Shown here: positions 15,962-23,350 of the stretch, piece after piece | How the letters are laid out: every line of letters starts with the position of its first letter | Numbering within the stretch: the stretch's first letter is position 1 | NCBI GenBank assembly: GCA_017746715.1 | Contig: JAGHZQ010000110.1 | Coordinates: 1 to 42,415 of the forward strand | Direction of reading: 5' to 3' | Length of the DNA stretch: 42,415 nt | Origin: Cyanobacteria bacterium SBLK | GTDB taxonomy: Bacteria > Cyanobacteriota > Cyanobacteriia > Cyanobacteriales > Spirulinaceae | Made by a program: the position numbers and the translations under genes | The notes under the pieces: model-generated | The model's input: the letters and a program-made list of their open reading frames with translations, nothing else | Databases searched by the model: none | What the model was told of the DNA's origin: nothing

Positions 15962-17482
15962 ATGATTTGCCCAGACTTTTCCCAATTCTGCGAACTTGCC
16001 AAACAGGGGAATTTTGTCCCCGTCTACCAAGAATGGGTGGCCGACCTCGAAACCCCCGTTTCCGCATGGTATAAAGTCTGTGCGGGACAACCCTACAATA
16101 TTTTGCTCGAATCCGTAGAAGGCGGGGAAAATTTGGGACGCTATAGCTGGTTGGGAGGCGATCCGGCATGGATTTTAGAAACGAGAGGCGATCGCACCAC
16201 CCAAACTCAGCGAGATGGAAGCGTTAAAACCTTAACTGGCAATCCCTTCAACATTTTGGCAGAATGCCTCGCCTCCTATCAACCCGTTCATTTACCCCAA
16301 CTTCCCCCCGGTATTAGCGGTTTATTTGGCTTTTGGGGTTACGAACTCATTCACTGGATCGAACCTACCGTTCCCATTTATCCCTTGCAAGAAGGAGACC
16401 TTCCCGATGGGATCTGGCTGCACTTCGATAGTTTAATCGCTTTCGATCAAGTCAAGCGGAAAATTTGGGCGATCGCCTATGCCGATATTCGCGACCCGAA
16501 AACCGACCTCAAACAGGCCTATCAAGATGCCTGCGATCGCGTGACCTCCCTCGTTCTCAAACTGAAACTTCCCCTTCCCGTAGAAGCGACTCAATTAGAA
16601 TGGCACGATCGCGGCAAAAATACCGAGCCTTTTTACGAAAGCAATACCAGCAAAGAACAATATTGCGCCAGTGTCGAAAAGGCAAAGGAGTACATTCGAG
16701 CCGGGGATATCTTTCAAGTGGTCATTTCCCAAAAGTTATCGGCTTCCTATCGAGGAACTCCCTTCAGTCTCTATCGTTCTCTGCGCCTGATCAATCCCTC
16801 TCCTTATATGGCCTACTTTAATTTTGGGGATTGGCAAATTATCGGTTCGAGTCCGGAAGTCATGGTCAAAGCTGAAAAACTCCCCGATGGGAAAAATCTC
16901 GCGACTGTCAGACCGATCGCGGGAACGCGAAAACGAGGAAAAACCTTCATTGAAGATAAGGCCTTAGAAGAAGAGCTCCTCAAAGACCCCAAAGAACGAG
17001 CCGAACACGTCATGCTAGTAGATTTGGGGCGTAATGATATCGGACGGGTCTGCGTTAGCGGTAGCGTGACCGTAGACGAACTGATGATCGTCGAACGCTA
17101 TTCTCACGTCATGCACATTGTCAGCAATGTGATCGGTGAATTGCAAGACGATAAAACGGTTTGGGACTTACTACAGGCGACATTTCCCGCCGGAACTGTA
17201 AGCGGTGCCCCGAAAATTCGCGCCATGGAAATCGTCAACGAACTCGAACCGGAACGACGGGGGGTTTATTCTGGAGTTTACGGCTACTACGACTTTACCG
17301 GACAACTCAATAGCGCGATCGCCATTCGCACCATGGTCGTTCGTCCCCAAGGGAGCGATCGCCACCTCGTTTCCGTCCAAGCCGGTGCGGGTTTAGTTGC
17401 CGACTCCATCCCAGAAAACGAGTACGAAGAAACCTTGAACAAAGCGAGAGGATTACTCGAAGCCATTCGCTCTCTAACGTAG
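15962..17482 (+). CDS. trpE: anthranilate synthase component I
   Basis: The 506-residue protein catalyses the chorismate-to-anthranilate step of tryptophan synthesis with a separate glutaminase subunit (TrpG). The N-terminal domain has the feedback (tryptophan) motif LLES at residues 48-51 and GRYSWLGGDP. The chorismate-binding half has AGDIFQVVISQKLSA, RPIAGTRKRGKT, HVMLVDLGRNDIGRV and FPAGTVSGAPKIRAMEIVNE. The C-terminal IQAGAG-like motif reads VQAGAGLVADSIPENEYEET. No frameshift is seen. No other trp gene is in the window, as usual for cyanobacteria. Aminodeoxychorismate synthase (PabB) is less likely given the LLES motif and full N-terminal domain. Confidence 0.94.
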   Translation: MICPDFSQFCELAKQGNFVPVYQEWVADLETPVSAWYKVCAGQPYNILLESVEGGENLGRYSWLGGDPAWILETRGDRTTQTQRDGSVKTLTGNPFNILAECLASYQPVHLPQLPPGISGLFGFWGYELIHWIEPTVPIYPLQEGDLPDGIWLHFDSLIAFDQVKRKIWAIAYADIRDPKTDLKQAYQDACDRVTSLVLKLKLPLPVEATQLEWHDRGKNTEPFYESNTSKEQYCASVEKAKEYIRAGDIFQVVISQKLSASYRGTPFSLYRSLRLINPSPYMAYFNFGDWQIIGSSPEVMVKAEKLPDGKNLATVRPIAGTRKRGKTFIEDKALEEELLKDPKERAEHVMLVDLGRNDIGRVCVSGSVTVDELMIVERYSHVMHIVSNVIGELQDDKTVWDLLQATFPAGTVSGAPKIRAMEIVNELEPERRGVYSGVYGYYDFTGQLNSAIAIRTMVVRPQGSDRHLVSVQAGAGLVADSIPENEYEETLNKARGLLEAIRSLT

Positions 17483-17492
17483 AGCAAATCTC

Positions 17493-17520
17493 ATTCTTAA
17501 TTCTTAATTCTTAATTCTTC
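17493..17520. repeat. heptamer tandem repeat
   Basis: Four copies of ATTCTTA (the last ATTCTTC) lie between the convergent trpE and rlpA-like genes and end exactly at the rlpA-like stop codon. Short tandem heptamers in spacers are common in filamentous cyanobacteria. Confidence 0.8.
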
Positions 17521-18738
17521 CTATAGCTCCGTCATGATCACTGCACGATAAGGAACGACACCAGATTCTTTGCTCTGCAGGCATCGGGCAACACCGCGAG
17601 ACAAATCGAGGGTGCGAGGGAAAATATAGGGTCCGCGATCGTTAATGCGGATAATCATGGTTTCTTGGTTCTCTAGATTCGTCACCTTTAAATAGGTGTT
17701 GAAGGGTAAATTAGGATGAGCGGCGGTAAAGGCTTCTTGGTCGTAGGTTTCCCCATTTGCCGTGAGACGACCGTGAAAATAAGGACCGTACCAAGAAGCC
17801 AGTCCGCGAAATTCTCGGGCGGTTTCCGTAACGCGGTACATCTGCTGCTGTGCCTCTACCAACCTCAAAGGTTTGACCTTTAATGCCGTGCGAATGGCAT
17901 TGACCCAGTTAATGAGAACCAATTCAACATTTTCGTCATCCGCGATCGCAAAAGAATCATCGATGATAAAGAGCAAGCGATCGCCCATCATGGCGGCGGG
18001 ATAGTCGCCTAAAATAGTAGGTCGTACGAGCTCGGGATCGAAATCGCGATCGGCAAGAACCCCTTGTAAGCGAGAAGCGATTAAACGTACTTGTTCCGGG
18101 TTATCTAAGACGACCGCAACTTTGCCATTGATAAGAATGTGATATTCTTCCGCTTCGAGGTCGGGCTCTTCTTGAGTTTGAAGGTTTGGGGAATACCAAA
18201 CATTCACCAAATGAGAAGGCGATCGGGGTGCTTGACGCTTGGGAGAAAGCGGGGGATCGATTTCCACAACAGCAAGAGCCGCCTCTTTCGTTGGTTCCGA
18301 ATCGGGCCAGTCAAAAATACTTTCGACGACTTTTGCCAATCGTCCTCGCAAATGCAAGCCAGAAAACTGAGACTCGGGGCGCTCGACATTGGGTGCTTCG
18401 GGTAGCTGCGACCATTGGTCGGTTCTATTGGTTGAAGTGGGACAAAAGGCGCGCTTTGAGGAATCCTCCCAAGCGATCTTCTTGCTTGCCAATCGCCAAG
18501 GAACAATCTTTATCTTCGATCGCTCCACGCGATCGCCAGAGCCATATTCTAGGGAGCGCCCCAATACTGCTCCCGATGCTAAAGATGTGTTTGCCGAGGC
18601 AATCTCAGTCGCGGGATTGCCTGTCTCGTCAATAAATGCGAAAGCGCGATTTCCTCTGCCAGCAAACGACAAATCGGGCATGGAAACTAGAACAATCCCC
18701 AAAAAGGAGGCGACCCAAGAAGTTTTGAGAGAGAACAT
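17521..18738 (-). CDS. rlpA: RlpA-like exported protein with double-psi beta-barrel domain
   Basis: From the ATG at 18738 (GGAG 11 nt upstream) the product has 405 residues. It starts with a signal peptide (FSLKTSWVASFLGIVLVSMP, cleavage near SFA). A longer frame to 18840 adds 34 residues that would hide the signal, so it is rejected. The C-terminal 95 residues form the RlpA domain: GLASWYGPYFHGRLTANGE, HPNLPFNTYLKVTN and INDRGPYIFPRTLDLSRGVA. In RlpA this domain can cleave glycan strands lacking stem peptides. No SPOR domain is present. The middle (residues about 180-300) is a cyanobacterium-type region with ILINGKVAVVLDNPEQV. The enzymatic role is inferred. Confidence 0.87.
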   Translation of the reverse strand: MFSLKTSWVASFLGIVLVSMPDLSFAGRGNRAFAFIDETGNPATEIASANTSLASGAVLGRSLEYGSGDRVERSKIKIVPWRLASKKIAWEDSSKRAFCPTSTNRTDQWSQLPEAPNVERPESQFSGLHLRGRLAKVVESIFDWPDSEPTKEAALAVVEIDPPLSPKRQAPRSPSHLVNVWYSPNLQTQEEPDLEAEEYHILINGKVAVVLDNPEQVRLIASRLQGVLADRDFDPELVRPTILGDYPAAMMGDRLLFIIDDSFAIADDENVELVLINWVNAIRTALKVKPLRLVEAQQQMYRVTETAREFRGLASWYGPYFHGRLTANGETYDQEAFTAAHPNLPFNTYLKVTNLENQETMIIRINDRGPYIFPRTLDLSRGVARCLQSKESGVVPYRAVIMTEL

Positions 18739-18931
18739 GAGCGGTGACTCCAGGTTAAGCACTCGGATTCCGAAAGCGACTCTTAGTATACAAAAATTTC
18801 GGGATCGATGTTGAAATAATTTGGGAGCGCGACCCCTCATCCTCCAAATGCCTCTAGATTATAAGCAGATTTACCCAGCAGGATGATAAATTGTAGTCAC
18901 GAAAATCATTAGTTTTGATAATTTACAAACA

Positions 18932-19819
18932 ATGTCTGCGGGAATTTTTTACATTGTGGATGTCTTTGCCATCGATCGCTATACGGGGAATCCCTTGGCT
19001 GTCTTCGTCAATGCAGGAGGAACGACGGCTCTTGATATGCAGGCTTTGGCCCAAGAGATGAATTATTCGGAAACGACATTTATTACCGGAGAGAGGCAAA
19101 GCGATCGCGGCTATCCCGTGCGAATTTTCACTCCCAGTAAAGAATTGCCTTTTGCCGGACATCCCACCCTCGGGACGGCATACATTTTACAGAAATATGT
19201 CGATAGAGAACGGCGATCGCCAATTTATCTCAATCTCAAAGTCGGACAAATTCCCGTTACGGTAGAAAAAGGAAAAGATGGCGAAGAAATATTCTGGATG
19301 AAGCAAAATGCACCAACGTTTCAACAAGAATTATCGCCCCAGAGTCTTGCTGAAGTTCTCTCGTTGCTCCCAGAAGAGATCGATGGCAATTTTCCCATAC
19401 AAGAAGTTTCTACGGGATTGCCTTTTATTATCGTTCCCTTGAAAAAACATCAATCTCTCAAGCAAATTCAAGTACGAAAAGAGAAATATCTTGTCTTAAT
19501 TGAGAAAACAGAAGCAAAAGCAATTTTAGTATTTTGTCCGGAAACTAACTTGCCCGAAAATCAATTAAGCGTTCGCGTTTTTTGCGAAGCACTAGGCATT
19601 CCAGAAGATCCAGCAACGGGCAGTGCAAATGGTTGTTTGGCTGGATATCTGGCAAAGTACGATTATTTCGGCGATCGCCCTATCAATATTTGTGTCGAGC
19701 AAGGTCACGAAATCAATCGCCCATCTTTACTCTTTTTAAAAGCCACAAAAATCGAGAAAACAATAGAAATTTTTGTGGGAGGTAAAGTCATTGAAATTGC
19801 CAAAGGAGAATTAATATAG
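18932..19819 (+). CDS. PhzF family isomerase/epimerase
   Basis: The 295-residue protein has the twofold diaminopimelate-epimerase-like fold of PhzF. Hallmarks are VDVFAIDRYTGNPLAVF near the start, MNYSETTFI with the conserved catalytic Glu, TPSKELPFAGHPTLGTAY, and EDPATGSANGCLAGYL near residue 230. The family carries out isomerisations, in PhzF itself during phenazine synthesis. No other phenazine genes are here, so the substrate is unknown. The gene is divergent from the rlpA-like gene across about 190 bp. Confidence 0.92.
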   Translation: MSAGIFYIVDVFAIDRYTGNPLAVFVNAGGTTALDMQALAQEMNYSETTFITGERQSDRGYPVRIFTPSKELPFAGHPTLGTAYILQKYVDRERRSPIYLNLKVGQIPVTVEKGKDGEEIFWMKQNAPTFQQELSPQSLAEVLSLLPEEIDGNFPIQEVSTGLPFIIVPLKKHQSLKQIQVRKEKYLVLIEKTEAKAILVFCPETNLPENQLSVRVFCEALGIPEDPATGSANGCLAGYLAKYDYFGDRPINICVEQGHEINRPSLLFLKATKIEKTIEIFVGGKVIEIAKGELI

Positions 19820-20039
19820 CAATTTTTTGAATTTTGAATTGATTGTGACGCTTTCGAGATTGTCAGGGCAACTTCTCCAACTGCGTTCTCGTCTTGAAAA
19901 AAAGAATGGCAAACGAGAAAATTTTCCGGATCGATCCTGAATTGTTGCGGAAGTCATGAATGTTTGTCGAAAGAACCATTCTCAATCGCTGCCGTTTTCG
20001 GTTGCAACTTTTTTTCATTCCTAATCATTAATATATCCC

Positions 20040-21476
20040 ATGAAAGCAAATTGGTTTTTCTTGGGCGCGATCGCGGCGGGTACAATGTTAAATTGTGCCT
20101 CGGCTGCGGATGCGGCCCAACTCGTTTCGTGGCAATTTGATGCCCGAGAAAACCGCTTAATTTTTAATACGGATACGAGGGTTCAACCCAGTGCAAAATT
20201 AATTAGCAATCCCGATCGCTTGGTTATCGATCTGCCTGGGACGCGGTTGGGACGGGGAACGATGAATCGCGAGATCGGCGGTGCGATCGCCAGCATTCGG
20301 GCGGGTCAGTTTCAATCTCGCACGACGCGATTGGTGGTTGAGTTTGCGGAAGGATACACCATCGATCCCCAACAGGTGAAGTTCGTGGCGAGAACTCCCA
20401 ATCAATGGATCGCCCAACTTCCCAATCCCATTGCCAGATCGCTTCAATCCGTTCGAGAAATCCCCCCCAGCAATCCCGATTTTCAGATTACTCGCAATGG
20501 TTTATTTTTACGCTTAAACGGTCAAACGCCCAAAGTTAGCGTCGATCGCAGTCGCGATCGCAGACAAATTTACATCCATCTCGACGGGGCCAAGATGGCT
20601 TCTCCCCAACGCCAACCCGTCAATCGCTACGGCGTGAGAGATATGGCAATCGAACAAGTTACGTCGAACATCGTTCGACTCACTTTAAATGTTTCTCCCG
20701 ATAGTCCCAACTGGACGGCTGGAGTGAGTTCTTTGGGTTTGGCGATCGTTCCCGAAGCGGGACAAGCCCTACAGGAGGACAGTCCCGCCCCGGAAAATAG
20801 CTATCCCGTCGCCAGCGAGCCTCTCCCGCGTCCCGAAGTTAATGTTCCCCGTTCGGTTAACATTCCCGTTCCCAAACCCCCTCCTACCGTTCGCCCTCCT
20901 GTAACTCCTTCCCCCGCACCCATGAGGAGAACGCCGAATTCTCGGGTTTTAGTCACCATCGATCCCGGACATGGGGGACGCGATCCCGGCGCGATCGGGG
21001 TGGGAGGCTTGCAAGAGAAAGATGTGATTTTGCCAATTTCTCGAGAAGTGGCACAAATTTTAGAAAAACACGGAGTTGCTGTCATGCTAACCCGCAGAGA
21101 CGATCGCTTTATTTCCCTGTCGGGACGGGCAGAAATGGCCAATCGGGCAGGATCGGATATTTTTGTGAGTATTCATGCCAATTCCGCTGGACGCTCTCGA
21201 ACTCAAGTGAATGGCGCGGAAACGTTTTATTATGCGACTGGTCGTCGCTTGGCACAAAATATCCAAAATCGCATGATCCGAGATACGGGCATGAAAAATC
21301 GCGGGGTGAAACAGGCACGATTTTACGTTCTTCGTAATACTGCCATGCCTGCGGCTTTAGTAGAAGTGGGTTTTGTGACGGGACGTTCCGATGCGGCAAA
21401 ATTATCGAGTCCGAACTTTCGCAGCCAAATGGCACAGGCGATCGCAAATGGAATTCTCGATTATATCGGACGCTAG
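20040..21476 (+). CDS. N-acetylmuramoyl-L-alanine amidase, AMIN + Amidase_3 (AmiC-like)
   Basis: The 478-residue exported zinc amidase has a signal peptide (MKANWFFLGAIAAGTMLN...ASAADA). An AMIN domain (about residues 28-125) targets it to the septum or envelope, a second AMIN-like region follows to about residue 240, and a Pro-rich linker precedes the catalytic domain. The zinc ligands are His311 (DPGHGGRDPGAIG), Glu326 (GGLQEKDVI) and His379 (VSIHANS). The catalytic Glu442 is in ALVEVGFVTG. It cleaves the amide between MurNAc and the stem peptide, needed for cell separation or septal nanopore formation in filamentous cyanobacteria. Confidence 0.94.
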   Translation: MKANWFFLGAIAAGTMLNCASAADAAQLVSWQFDARENRLIFNTDTRVQPSAKLISNPDRLVIDLPGTRLGRGTMNREIGGAIASIRAGQFQSRTTRLVVEFAEGYTIDPQQVKFVARTPNQWIAQLPNPIARSLQSVREIPPSNPDFQITRNGLFLRLNGQTPKVSVDRSRDRRQIYIHLDGAKMASPQRQPVNRYGVRDMAIEQVTSNIVRLTLNVSPDSPNWTAGVSSLGLAIVPEAGQALQEDSPAPENSYPVASEPLPRPEVNVPRSVNIPVPKPPPTVRPPVTPSPAPMRRTPNSRVLVTIDPGHGGRDPGAIGVGGLQEKDVILPISREVAQILEKHGVAVMLTRRDDRFISLSGRAEMANRAGSDIFVSIHANSAGRSRTQVNGAETFYYATGRRLAQNIQNRMIRDTGMKNRGVKQARFYVLRNTAMPAALVEVGFVTGRSDAAKLSSPNFRSQMAQAIANGILDYIGR

Positions 21477-21478
21477 AA

Positions 21479-21516
21479 ATCAATTCAAAATTATCAATTC
21501 AAAATTCAAATTTTGA
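21479..21516. repeat. short AT-rich direct repeat and palindrome after the amidase
   Basis: The 14-bp unit ATCAATTCAAAATT occurs twice in tandem (21479-21506). The second copy overlaps the palindrome TCAAAATT-CA-AATTTTGA (21499-21516). It may act at the transcript end of the amidase gene. Confidence 0.5.
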
Positions 21517-21575
21517 TCCTCAGAAGAAAATATGGAAACAAAATTTACCTGTTCAGATTGTACAGAATTGACTGC

Positions 21576-21606
21576 TCTCCCCCCTCCGCGTTGCTAAAGG
21601 GGGAGA
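21576..21606. repeat. palindromic C-run/G-run repeat
   Basis: TCTCCCCC (21576-21583) pairs with GGGGGAGA (21599-21606) around a 15-nt loop containing TTGCTAA. It is the same general type as the hairpin at 6836-6862. Confidence 0.5.
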
Positions 21607-21695
21607 TTCTTAAGCAATCCAGAAACGGATTCTTAAAAGTGTAGTCAAGTCACTTCTAGACACTCGATTAAGATTAAATCCTAATTTCGTGCTTA

Positions 21696-21941
21696 GAGGT
21701 AATGTTAGACTTACTTCGACTATGAAAAGACCAACCAGGAACAGGAGCATTGAGATCGTCACTCAATCCCACATCAAAATTGCCATTAAAGATTGCCAGA
21801 ATGGGATCGTCTTCCCGCACCACATCTTCATGAGTATTATCAAAACTCACCTCCGTGCGCTCCGTCTCCGTCACCTCCGGTCGATCGCCACCCCCCTGAA
21901 CCGAATAGAACCAACCCTTCCGACGAACCCCCCGCATTGTA
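21696..21941 (-). pseudogene. decayed orphan copy of the pre-nuclease segment of the giant gene
   Basis: This segment aligns with 25175-25431 inside the giant gene. By hand I count about 23 mismatches in 246 aligned bases plus one 11-nt deletion. Read on the minus strand it encodes GWFYSVQGGGDRP, a variant of the ERTEVSYDNTHEDVVRGDD region, and NGNFDVGLSDD...GWSFHSRSKSN. The deletion shifts the frame between YNAGGSSEG and GWFYS, and a stop follows soon after the homology ends (TSKHEIRI then TAA). No nuclease or other tip follows, and no start signal precedes it, so it is a remnant and not a gene. It lies downstream of, and in the same orientation as, the giant gene. Confidence 0.88.
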
Positions 21942-21945
21942 TAAT
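21918..21945 (+). promoter_or_regulatory. possible promoter of the pentapeptide-repeat gene
   Basis: A perfect TATAAT (21940-21945) lies 28 bp before the ATG, with a poor -35 (TTCCGA, 21918-21923) at 16 bp. The -10 box straddles the point where homology to the giant gene stops. Confidence 0.4.
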
Positions 21946-21973
21946 TTTTACGTTGTGGTGAATCTTCAAAACA

Positions 21974-23350
21974 ATGGATGCACGAGAATTTTTAGAACGC
22001 TATGCCGCAGGAGAAAGAGATTTTACGGGGATAGATTTGAGCGAAGCCGATCTGCAAAATGCAGATTTAAGGGGAGTTCAACTGAGAGAAGCTAATCTAA
22101 ATAAAGCAAACCTAAAAAGTGCCAATTTAGCTGAGTGCGATCTGAGGGAAGCTCAGTTAGAGGGAGCGATTTTAGCGAGAGCAAACCTAGAAAATACGAA
22201 TTTATCAGAAACACAATTGCAAGGAACGATATTGGAAGAAGCCAATTTGAGAAAGGTAAATTTTCAGAGAGCGACTTTAGGAGAAACTAATTTCCGGAGA
22301 GCAAATTTAGAAGGAGCAACTTTCCGAGAAGCAACTTTTCGTTTAAGCAATTCTGTGTATACTACTTTCGAGCGAGCTAATGTAAAAGGAGTGAATTTTA
22401 GTTCTTGTAAAATGTATTCTGTGTCTTTTTTTAAGGCGAATTTGAACGATACTGATTTTAGCAAATCTTTTTTACTTCAAGTGAGATTTTTAGATAGAAC
22501 TGTCAAGTTAAGTGGTGTGACTTTGTTTTCCAATGTCTTAAAAAATATCAATCTACAACAAGCGATATTATCAGAAGTCGATTGGTGGGATGTTTGTTTA
22601 GAAAATGTCAATTTACAGAAATCTATATTAAGGCGGGTAGAATTTCGGAGTAATGAAATAACCAATATTGATTTAAGTCAATCTACTTTAAGTAGGGTTG
22701 AATTTGAAAATAGTTTAATAAAACATATAAAGCTAAACAAAGCTCAGTTGACTGAGGTATTCTTCTTTAAGGATACTAGTTTAACGAATGTGAATTTAAG
22801 CCAAGCTAAACTCACTGATATTGATTTGAATCGTGACCAGTTTCAGGATGTCAATTTAGAAGAAGTTTGGTGCTGTAATGCAGAGATGCCGGATGGAAAC
22901 GTTATCAGAGAAATGCGAAAAATAGAAGTTAAGGAACTTTTGCAACTACCTACTGGAAATCTTAGCTGTTTGGATTTGAGTGGAATCGATCTCAGTGGAG
23001 TCGATCTCAGTGGAGTTGATTTGAGATATTCAAATTTGAGTGGTGCCAATTTGAGTAATGCTAACTTAGATTCTGCAAATCTAACAGACTCAATGTTAGC
23101 AAAAGCCAACTTAAGTAGGGCTAGTTTAATTGAGACCTCCTTGAGCGGGGCAGATCTAACCGAAGCTGATTTGACCGAAGTTAAACTCGATTTATACACG
23201 AAGCTCTATCATGCTAATTTGACTAGAGCGAATCTTAGGGGAGTGATAGGATTAGAAGGAACACTATGTAATCGTGCTATTTTGCACGATACAGTAATGC
23301 CCGATGGAAGTTTGCTTACTGGTCAGCTTTATTCTGTAGATGATGCTTAA
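21974..23350 (+). CDS. pentapeptide-repeat protein
   Basis: The 458-residue protein opens with MDAREFLERYAAGERDFTG, a usual lead-in of cyanobacterial pentapeptide proteins, then A(N/D)LxX units. They are regular at residues about 18-125 and again at about 335-445. The middle (about 130-330) is degenerate, with V/I replacing A, and is AT-rich. The product should fold as a right-handed quadrilateral beta-helix. No DNA-gyrase-protection type or membrane domain is evident. Its TAA overlaps the stop of the giant gene by two bases on opposite strands. Neighbourhood alone makes it a candidate partner of the giant protein, but its orientation argues against a classical immunity gene. Confidence 0.9.
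   Translation: MDAREFLERYAAGERDFTGIDLSEADLQNADLRGVQLREANLNKANLKSANLAECDLREAQLEGAILARANLENTNLSETQLQGTILEEANLRKVNFQRATLGETNFRRANLEGATFREATFRLSNSVYTTFERANVKGVNFSSCKMYSVSFFKANLNDTDFSKSFLLQVRFLDRTVKLSGVTLFSNVLKNINLQQAILSEVDWWDVCLENVNLQKSILRRVEFRSNEITNIDLSQSTLSRVEFENSLIKHIKLNKAQLTEVFFFKDTSLTNVNLSQAKLTDIDLNRDQFQDVNLEEVWCCNAEMPDGNVIREMRKIEVKELLQLPTGNLSCLDLSGIDLSGVDLSGVDLRYSNLSGANLSNANLDSANLTDSMLAKANLSRASLIETSLSGADLTEADLTEVKLDLYTKLYHANLTRANLRGVIGLEGTLCNRAILHDTVMPDGSLLTGQLYSVDDA

Noticed and set aside
18739..18840. Longer start of the rlpA-like gene
   Set aside because: It would put 34 polar residues ahead of an obvious signal peptide; the ATG at 18738 has a ribosome binding site.
21674..21937. 87-codon minus-strand frame as a real small gene
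   Set aside because: It is an internal piece of the giant protein with a frameshift at its head and no start signal, so I call it a pseudogene fragment.
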